Shown here piece after piece: positions 7,498-13,255 of a stretch of 13,255 nt of DNA. The DNA comes from Lachnospiraceae bacterium UBA3785. GTDB lineage: Bacteria; Bacillota; Clostridia; Lachnospirales; Lachnospiraceae. The notes under the pieces were generated by a model. The model searched no databases. It was not told the origin of the DNA and saw only the letters and a list, made by a program, of their open reading frames with translations. The position numbers and the translations under genes were made by a program. The stretch is from contig DFFD01000045.1 in the NCBI GenBank assembly GCA_002369495.1, positions 1-13,255 on the forward strand. Reading direction: 5' to 3'. Position 1 is the stretch's first letter, and the number at the start of each line of letters is the position of its first letter.

Positions 7498-9009
7498 TTG
7501 AAGAAGAAAATACTGATCATTCTGTTCCTGATCCTGCTGTGCGCCGCTCTCGGAGCTGGCGGCTATTTCCTGTTTGAACACTACGCCGCGCAGGAGACCT
7601 TTATTTCCAGGACGACGATCGACGGCGAGGACATCGGCGGCCGGACGCCGGACGAGCTCACGGAAGAGTACGCATCGAGGCTCGATACGCGGAAGACAAA
7701 GATCACGCTGACTGAGGACGGGAAAGAAGCGCTTTCCGGTACGCTGGCGGAGTTCGGGTGGACCTGCGATGAGACGGCGGTGAAGGCATTTTTCGTCAGG
7801 AGCTACTATGAGGAGAAGAGCAACATCTTCCGTCTGCTGAAATCGCTGATCTTTGGCACGGAGCTGCAGTTCAAGGAAGCCTACAGTTTCGATGAGAAGG
7901 CGTTTGAACAGTTCGTGAAGAGCGGGAGCTTCAGCACCCCGCGCGAGGAGACCGTGGACTGGCACATCGAGATGGTGCCGGATGAGAACGGCGAGTACGA
8001 CGTCGTCGGCGGCACGCACGGCAATATGATCGACGACGGGGCACTGCGGGAATTCGTGAAGGGCGAAATCGAGGAAGCGCTTGACGGGGAAGGCCTGTTT
8101 GAGGAGCTCACACTGGCGGTGCCTGAGGAAGTCTACACGTCGGTGGATCCGGTGGGCGACATACCGGCACTCGAGGCGGAGCGCGACGAGAAGAACCATG
8201 AGCTTCGGAAGCAGCGGGCGATCGACGCCTTCAAAGCCTCCTCGATCACCTACCTCTTCGGAAATGAAAAGCAGGTGCTCGACTTTGATACGTTTGGCTC
8301 CTGGCTGACCGTCAACGACGCCTATGAAGTCTACATCGACGATGATTCGGCGGAAAATTACGTGATCGCGCTCAAGCAGAAGTACGACACGCAGTATCTG
8401 ACGCGCCGGTTCAAGTCTACGCCGGGCGTCACGATCGTCTTCCCGGAAGGGGAGAACGAATACGGCTACCGCATCAACCAGGCGGAGGAGCTGAAGCAGC
8501 TTTTCGCGGACCTTCGAAGCTTTAAGGCCGTCGAGCGCGAGCCAATCTACTACTCGACCAATGAGTATGGCAATCCCTATTATCTCGCGAGAAACGGCGT
8601 GGACGATCTCTGCGGGACTTATGTGGAAGTCAACCTGACCCGCCAGCATATGTGGTTTTACAAGAACGGATCCCTGATCCTCGAGAGCGACATCGTCTCG
8701 GGCCGCGTATCCTCCAACAAGGAGACCCAGACCGGCGTCTTCCCGCTTGCGTTCAAGCAGCAGGGACGCACACTGACCGGCGATGAGGCCGGCGGCAGCG
8801 GCAGCTACTCGACGTGGGTCGACTACTGGATGCCGTTCTATGAAGGACAGGGCCTGCACGACGCTCCGTGGCGCGGCGGCTCCTTCGGCGGAGACATCTA
8901 TGTGACGGGCGGTTCCCACGGCTGCGTGAACCTGCCGACCTCCGCAGCGAGAAAACTCTATGAGAATATTGACGTCGGCACGGCGATCCTGATCTATAAG
9001 GAGCCGTGA
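7498..9009 (+). CDS. Membrane-anchored L,D-transpeptidase (YkuD domain, YoaR/PG_binding_4-type N-terminal region)
   Basis: Predicted to form 3-3 cross-links or attach partners to meso-diaminopimelate stem peptides at the outer face of the membrane. Of 503 residues, 5-25 form one N-terminal transmembrane segment after MKKK. Residues about 35-150 (ISRTTIDGEDIGGRTPDEL) and about 255-360 resemble the PG_binding_4 domains of YoaR-like proteins. The YkuD domain spans about 373-502 with the conserved LHDA (His454) and the catalytic motif SHGCVN: His474 and the nucleophile Cys476. The domain is intact and full length for the family. The TTG start is chosen because it has the Shine-Dalgarno site and because later starts would lose the membrane anchor. 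LILLC at residues 11-15 is not a proper lipobox, so it is not called a lipoprotein. It has its own promoter and terminator. The adjacent wall-anchored protein is suggestive but not proof of joint function. Confidence 0.93.
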   Translation: MKKKILIILFLILLCAALGAGGYFLFEHYAAQETFISRTTIDGEDIGGRTPDELTEEYASRLDTRKTKITLTEDGKEALSGTLAEFGWTCDETAVKAFFVRSYYEEKSNIFRLLKSLIFGTELQFKEAYSFDEKAFEQFVKSGSFSTPREETVDWHIEMVPDENGEYDVVGGTHGNMIDDGALREFVKGEIEEALDGEGLFEELTLAVPEEVYTSVDPVGDIPALEAERDEKNHELRKQRAIDAFKASSITYLFGNEKQVLDFDTFGSWLTVNDAYEVYIDDDSAENYVIALKQKYDTQYLTRRFKSTPGVTIVFPEGENEYGYRINQAEELKQLFADLRSFKAVEREPIYYSTNEYGNPYYLARNGVDDLCGTYVEVNLTRQHMWFYKNGSLILESDIVSGRVSSNKETQTGVFPLAFKQQGRTLTGDEAGGSGSYSTWVDYWMPFYEGQGLHDAPWRGGSFGGDIYVTGGSHGCVNLPTSAARKLYENIDVGTAILIYKEP

Positions 9010-9019
9010 GGCGCGGATC

Positions 9020-9057
9020 AAAAAAGCTTCCGCAGCGATCGCTGCGGAAGCCTTTTT
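9020..9057. terminator. Bidirectional Rho-independent terminator between convergent genes
   Basis: A perfect 26-bp palindrome (9026-9051) is flanked by six A on the left (9020-9025) and, after one more C, five T on the right (9053-9057). It can therefore end transcription from both the L,D-transpeptidase gene (plus strand) and the SHOCT membrane-protein gene (minus strand). It lies in the 70-bp gap between the two stop codons. Confidence 0.93.
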
Positions 9058-9079
9058 CATTAGAAACGTATCTGATTTT

Positions 9080-9805
9080 TCACCGGATCTTATCCAGAAG
9101 CTCTGTCTTTTTCTTCTGAAACTCAAGCTCTGTGATGATGCCGTTCTCCCTGAGCGTCCCGAGCTTTAAGAGAGCCTCATAAACGTCAGCGGAGAGAACC
9201 GAGTTGCCCTCGAATTTTTTTGTCTCCGGCTTCGCGTAGAAGACGCCCTCCGGAAGACTGCCCGTCTCATCACCCGGAAGCACCGGGACGTCAGGCTCAT
9301 TCGAGTCATGCCAGCTCTCCTTCGCATCTCCGCCGACCTTGCTGCCGATGATCTCCTCGATATCGGCCCGGGTGGAAGCCTCGATGTCGGTGGGAGCGCT
9401 TGCCGGCCTCACCTTGCCGCTGTAACCGCGGCGGCGCGAGAAATCGCCCCGGCGGTTGCGGGCCCGCTCCAGCTGGCGTTTTTCGAGACGCGCGTTCAGC
9501 CGGTTTCTTCTCATTTCCATGATGGTGTTCATGAGAAGGCGGATGAGAAAGAGGACGATCAGCGCGAGGATGGCGGTGCAGAGCATCTGATAGCCGTGCT
9601 GCCGCCGGCCGTTGATGGCTCCGGCAACCCCCAGAAGGAAGCAGGCGGCCACGGTGACCTTGCGGATGAAGGGGATGAACTTGAAATTAAAGAAGGCGAC
9701 CAGTATGAACACGCCAAGAAGGATGACTGTGAGAACGAGATGATTGTTCCACATATATCTCAGGTAATCCGGCACGGAAGCCACGTATTTGAAGACTTTA
9801 TCCAT
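9080..9805 (-). CDS. Small multi-pass membrane protein with C-terminal SHOCT domain, function unknown
   Basis: The 241-residue protein has three predicted hydrophobic segments (about 23-40, 50-64 and 75-93). A strongly basic, Arg-rich stretch (96-132) fits a cytoplasmic stop-transfer region. A polar, acidic, low-complexity linker (about 138-200) follows, and then a SHOCT motif at about 207-240, with the typical order of two short helices around ENGIITELEFQKKKTELL. SHOCT is a short oligomerisation-type motif found at the ends of many unrelated proteins and does not define a function. The ATG start has AAAGGAG (plus-strand 9812-9818) 6 nt upstream. The gene is transcribed towards the L,D-transpeptidase gene and away from glnS, and seems monocistronic. 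The protein itself is not recognised as a named family. Confidence 0.85.
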   Translation of the reverse strand: MDKVFKYVASVPDYLRYMWNNHLVLTVILLGVFILVAFFNFKFIPFIRKVTVAACFLLGVAGAINGRRQHGYQMLCTAILALIVLFLIRLLMNTIMEMRRNRLNARLEKRQLERARNRRGDFSRRRGYSGKVRPASAPTDIEASTRADIEEIIGSKVGGDAKESWHDSNEPDVPVLPGDETGSLPEGVFYAKPETKKFEGNSVLSADVYEALLKLGTLRENGIITELEFQKKKTELLDKIR

Positions 9806-9837
9806 AGAAAACTCCTTTCCAATCCTTTCAGGTCACT

Positions 9838-9866
9838 ATGATAGCACAGAAAATGGGATTTTACCA
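9838..9866 (-). promoter_or_regulatory. Possible promoter of the SHOCT membrane-protein gene
   Basis: On the minus strand, TATCAT (plus 9838-9843) is preceded by TGC, an extended -10. The best -35 at 17-bp spacing is TGGTAA (plus 9861-9866), which is weak. The predicted start is about 20-25 nt before the ribosome binding site, a sensible leader length. Confidence 0.48.
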
Positions 9867-9888
9867 GTGTATTCGCAAGGATAAACCT

Positions 9889-9917
9889 TTGCATCTTCAG
9901 GACAGCTATGGTATGAT
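9889..9917 (+). promoter_or_regulatory. Sigma-A-type promoter of the glnS operon
   Basis: TTGCAT (9889-9894), a 17-bp spacer and TATGAT (9912-9917) with an upstream TG (extended -10). It sits 42 nt before the GTG start of glnS and diverges from the minus-strand promoter. No T-box or other leader structure fits in the roughly 35-nt leader. Confidence 0.75.
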
Positions 9918-9959
9918 TACCGAATACAGGGACATCCCCTGATTTCGGAGGGAGAAAAA

Positions 9960-11640
<1,681 letters not shown>

Positions 11641-11642
<2 letters not shown>

Positions 11643-11646
11643 GGAG
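11641..11646 (+). promoter_or_regulatory. Ribosome binding site overlapping the glnS stop codon
   Basis: GAGGAG begins inside the TGA stop of glnS (11640-11642) and lies 6 nt before the ATG at 11653. This layout favours translational coupling of the phosphatase to glnS. Confidence 0.75.
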
Positions 11647-11652
11647 ACGGGA

Positions 11653-12315
11653 ATGATTAAAGCTTGCATGTTTGATCTTGACGGGACGATCCTCTATACG
11701 CTCGAATCGATCGCGAAGGCCGGGAACCGTATGCTGAAGGAGCTCGGCTTCGAGACGCAGCCAATCGAGTCGTTCCGGTCCTACTGCGGCGACGGCGCGA
11801 ACACGCTTGTCATGAAAGCGCTCGTGGCGGCCGGAGGCTACAACCGGGAGAACTACGACGCGGGGATCATCCTCTACCGGAAATTTCTCGCGGAGGATCC
11901 GCTCTACAAGGTAGTTCCCTACGCGGGAATGCGCAAAGCCCTCGGAGAACTTAAGGAGGCGGGCATCCGCCTGGCGGTCAACTCCAACAAGCCGGACGAT
12001 TCGACGAGGAAGGCGGTTGCGGGTGCGTATCCGGGGGATATTTTCGAGAAAGTCCACGGACAGAGAAGCGGCGTGCCGGTGAAACCGGATCCGACTGGAG
12101 CCCTCATGACCCTGGAGGAGATGGGGATCCGGCCGGAAGAATGCCTCTACATCGGCGATATGACGATCGACATCAACACCGGGAGAAATGCCGGGATGAA
12201 GACGGTCGGCGTCGCCTGGGGGTACCAGGACGAGGCGCAGCTGATCGCCGAAGGAGCCGATTATATTGTGAGAAAGCCGGAGGAGATTCCGGAGATCATA
12301 AAAAAGGAGGGCTGA
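11653..12315 (+). CDS. HAD-superfamily phosphatase, phosphoglycolate phosphatase-like
   Basis: A 220-residue cytoplasmic phosphohydrolase with all four HAD motifs: DLDGT (nucleophile Asp8, acid/base Asp10), motif II Ser111 in VNSNKP, motif III Lys144 in VKPDP, and motif IV GDMTID (Asp169, Asp173) for magnesium. The region between residues 15 and 85 is a helical C1-type cap, as in Gph and related enzymes. Likely substrate is a small phosphate ester such as 2-phosphoglycolate, but HAD substrates cannot be read from sequence at this level, so no gene symbol is given. The ATG start is 10 nt after the glnS stop with a good ribosome binding site. The following gene starts 2 nt after its stop, so the three genes are almost surely co-transcribed. 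Confidence 0.9.
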   Translation: MIKACMFDLDGTILYTLESIAKAGNRMLKELGFETQPIESFRSYCGDGANTLVMKALVAAGGYNRENYDAGIILYRKFLAEDPLYKVVPYAGMRKALGELKEAGIRLAVNSNKPDDSTRKAVAGAYPGDIFEKVHGQRSGVPVKPDPTGALMTLEEMGIRPEECLYIGDMTIDINTGRNAGMKTVGVAWGYQDEAQLIAEGADYIVRKPEEIPEIIKKEG

Positions 12316-12317
12316 GC

Positions 12318-12581
12318 GTGTCTGTCTTTAAGAGAGAGTATCTGGAAGCATTTCTTGAGAACCAGGGGCAGCTGTTTGACAGGCCGGTGGCGGAGACGGT
12401 CGAGGAGGCGGATGATTTCCTCGTAGACTGCCTGGCCGAGGTGGTGGACAGCATCGACGAGGTTCGCGAGTGCCTGGACGGGTTCGGCATGGATATGTCT
12501 GACCTTGACGATGAGGAGCTCGCGGAGGCCGCGGAGGTGTTTGCGATGCCGGACGGGAAGTTCCTGGTGGTGGAAGGCTGA
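12318..12581 (+). CDS. Acidic 87-residue protein of unknown function, third gene of the glnS operon
   Basis: A GTG start at 12318 has a consensus ribosome binding site, AAAAAGGAGG (12301-12310), 7 nt upstream and lies 2 nt after the stop of the phosphatase. The frame is open further upstream (to 12141), but that part only overlaps the phosphatase gene in another frame. The product starts MSVFKREYLEAF and is very acidic, with a run of Asp and Glu (about residues 59-73) and a short hydrophobic end (KFLVVEG). Secondary structure looks mainly helical, with no signal peptide, no transmembrane segment and a single Cys. I do not recognise the family. Tight coupling suggests it is a genuine cytoplasmic protein made together with GlnRS and the phosphatase. 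Confidence 0.8.
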   Translation: MSVFKREYLEAFLENQGQLFDRPVAETVEEADDFLVDCLAEVVDSIDEVRECLDGFGMDMSDLDDEELAEAAEVFAMPDGKFLVVEG

Positions 12582-12586
12582 AAAAA

Positions 12587-12689
12587 TCAGGGACGGTAAA
12601 AACCTCAGGGACGGTTCCTTAAGCCGGTTCTTGCAAGCCGGGCTGCATTTGCAGCCCGGCTTGCGAGAACCGGCTCCTGGAACCGTCCC
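12587..12689. repeat. REP/MITE-like hairpin element with a duplicated end
   Basis: An 82-nt near-perfect inverted repeat spans 12608-12689: outer stem of 11 bp (GGGACGGTTCC with GGAACCGTCCC), a 4 x 4 internal loop (TTAA against TCCT), a 9-bp stem, one T-G wobble, a 15-bp stem and a 2-nt loop. Eleven bases of its left end (TCAGGGACGGT, 12605-12615) occur again just upstream at 12587-12597. The GGGACGGTTC end resembles repeats I recall around REP-associated tyrosine transposases in Firmicutes; that link is from memory. No transposase gene is present. Confidence 0.7.
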
Positions 12690-12703
12690 CCTTTTATTAT
12701 TAT
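12608..12703 (+). terminator. Likely terminator of the glnS operon, formed by the large hairpin
   Basis: The long GC-rich hairpin begins 26 nt after the last stop codon of the operon. Its 3' arm is followed by CC, then TTTTATTATTAT (12692-12703). It is the only terminator-like structure between this operon and the htpG promoter. The T-run is interrupted by A, so efficiency is uncertain. Confidence 0.6.
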
Positions 12704-12706
12704 CTG

Positions 12707-12733
12707 TTAGCACTCATCTGAAAAGAGTGCTGA
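12707..12733 (+). promoter_or_regulatory. CIRCE operator (HrcA binding site) upstream of htpG
   Basis: TTAGCACTC, 9 nt, GAGTGCTGA. This matches the CIRCE consensus TTAGCACTC-N9-GAGTGCTAA at 17 of 18 arm positions. HrcA repressor binds CIRCE and releases it on heat or protein stress, so this htpG should be under HrcA control. The site ends 7 bp before the -35 box rather than lying over or after the transcript start. Confidence 0.95.
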
Positions 12734-12740
12734 TTTTTTC

Positions 12741-12769
12741 TTGACTTTTGCCGCGCGAGGGTTTATCAT
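12741..12769 (+). promoter_or_regulatory. htpG: Sigma-A-type promoter of htpG
   Basis: TTGACT (12741-12746), a 17-bp spacer and TATCAT (12764-12769). The predicted start near 12776 gives a leader of about 29 nt before the ATG, with AAAGGAG (12790-12796) 8 nt upstream of the start codon. Confidence 0.85.
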
Positions 12770-12804
12770 GTCTTTTAGCTCAAAGAAGCAAAGGAGTGAT
12801 TATT

Positions 12805-13255
12805 ATGGCAAAGACAGGAAAATTATCCATCAACAGCGAAAATATGCTGCCGATCATCAAAAAGTGGCTGTACTCAGACCACGATATTTTTGTGCGTGAG
12901 CAGATCGCCAACGCGTGCGACGCGATCACGAAGCTGAAGAAGCTCGAGGGCGTCGGCGAATACAAGCCGGAGGTCTCCCCGGAGTACCGCGTGGACGTTA
13001 CCGTGAACCCGGACGAGCACACGCTCACCTTCACCGACAACGGCATCGGCATGACCGAGGAGGAGGTCGAGAAATACATTACCCAGATCGCATTTTCCGG
13101 CGCGACCGAATTCCTTAAGAAATATGAAGGAAAAACGGACCAGGATCAGATCATCGGCCATTTCGGACTCGGTTTCTATTCCGCGTTCATGGTCGCGGAC
13201 GAAGTTCACATCGACACCCTGTCCTACCTTGAAGGCGCAAAGCCGGTCCACTGGG
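12805..13255 (+). CDS. htpG: Molecular chaperone HtpG (Hsp90), 3' partial
   Basis: The window holds the first 150 codons of the bacterial Hsp90, an ATP-dependent cytoplasmic chaperone that acts on partly folded clients with the DnaK system. The visible N-terminal GHKL ATPase domain has the expected motifs: FVREQIANACDAITK (catalytic Glu and the Mg-binding Asn of the N-box), DNGIGM (residues 72-77), and GHFGLGFYS, the G2 lid segment. The N-box has ANACDA where E. coli has SNASDA, which looks like a lineage variant. The ATG start is supported by AAAGGAG 8 nt upstream. The gene is controlled by a CIRCE site and a near-consensus promoter and is read separately from the upstream glnS operon. The middle and C-terminal dimerisation domains lie beyond the window. 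Confidence 0.95.
   Translation, partial: MAKTGKLSINSENMLPIIKKWLYSDHDIFVREQIANACDAITKLKKLEGVGEYKPEVSPEYRVDVTVNPDEHTLTFTDNGIGMTEEEVEKYITQIAFSGATEFLKKYEGKTDQDQIIGHFGLGFYSAFMVADEVHIDTLSYLEGAKPVHW

Noticed and set aside
7528..7545. A lipobox in the L,D-transpeptidase N-terminus (LILLC)
   Set aside because: The residue before Cys is Leu, not a small Gly/Ala/Ser, and the segment reads as a plain transmembrane anchor.
7396..9126. A 576-codon minus-strand frame opposite the L,D-transpeptidase
   Set aside because: Antisense shadow of a gene with clear catalytic motifs; it also runs through the palindromic terminator.
9918..9959. A T-box or other riboswitch in the glnS leader
   Set aside because: The leader is only about 35 nt after the predicted start, too short, and holds no T-box sequence or antiterminator.
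12141..12317. An upstream extension of the acidic small protein to 146 residues
   Set aside because: The extra 59 codons lie inside the phosphatase gene in another frame. The GTG at 12318 has a consensus ribosome binding site.
12505..12744. A 79-codon plus-strand frame running through the large hairpin
   Set aside because: It overlaps the acidic protein gene out of frame and spans the hairpin and CIRCE; nothing supports translation.

Overview
The window looks like chromosomal DNA from a GC-rich, low-oxygen Gram-positive Firmicute, most likely Clostridia and possibly Lachnospiraceae. The evidence is a sortase-type C-terminus with a KTGD motif, SpaA and VaFE (Thr-Gln ester) surface repeats, an L,D-transpeptidase with a YoaR-type N-terminal region, a CIRCE heat-shock operator, strong Shine-Dalgarno sites and frequent GTG/TTG starts. 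The taxonomic call is inference. No tRNA, rRNA, CRISPR array or complete transposon is visible.

Positions 1-7307 hold the 3' part of a giant surface-protein gene; its 5' end lies outside the window. The visible part has the C-terminal half of an NlpC/P60-like domain, five SpaA/CnaB-like domains, twelve VaFE/T-Q-ester-like repeats, a charged linker and a cell-wall sorting signal. This is a covalently stabilised stalk carrying a probable catalytic or adhesive head. A strong terminator follows.

Positions 7415-9057 form a single-gene unit: promoter, a TTG-started membrane-anchored L,D-transpeptidase and a perfect palindromic terminator that also serves the convergent neighbour. That neighbour (9080-9805, minus strand) is a small membrane protein with a C-terminal SHOCT domain.

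Positions 9806-9959 are a divergent promoter region. To the right, a tightly spaced three-gene operon runs glnS (glutaminyl-tRNA synthetase), a HAD phosphatase of the phosphoglycolate phosphatase type, and an unrecognised acidic 87-residue protein. It ends in an 82-nt, almost fully paired hairpin that resembles a REP/MITE-like element and may double as terminator.

Positions 12707-13255 hold a CIRCE operator, a near-consensus promoter and the first 150 codons of htpG (Hsp90), cut by the window end. The most interesting signals are the pattern of kept and lost ester-bond residues along the twelve VaFE repeats, the alternation of long and short repeats, the hairpin element, and a CIRCE placed upstream of the -35 box.
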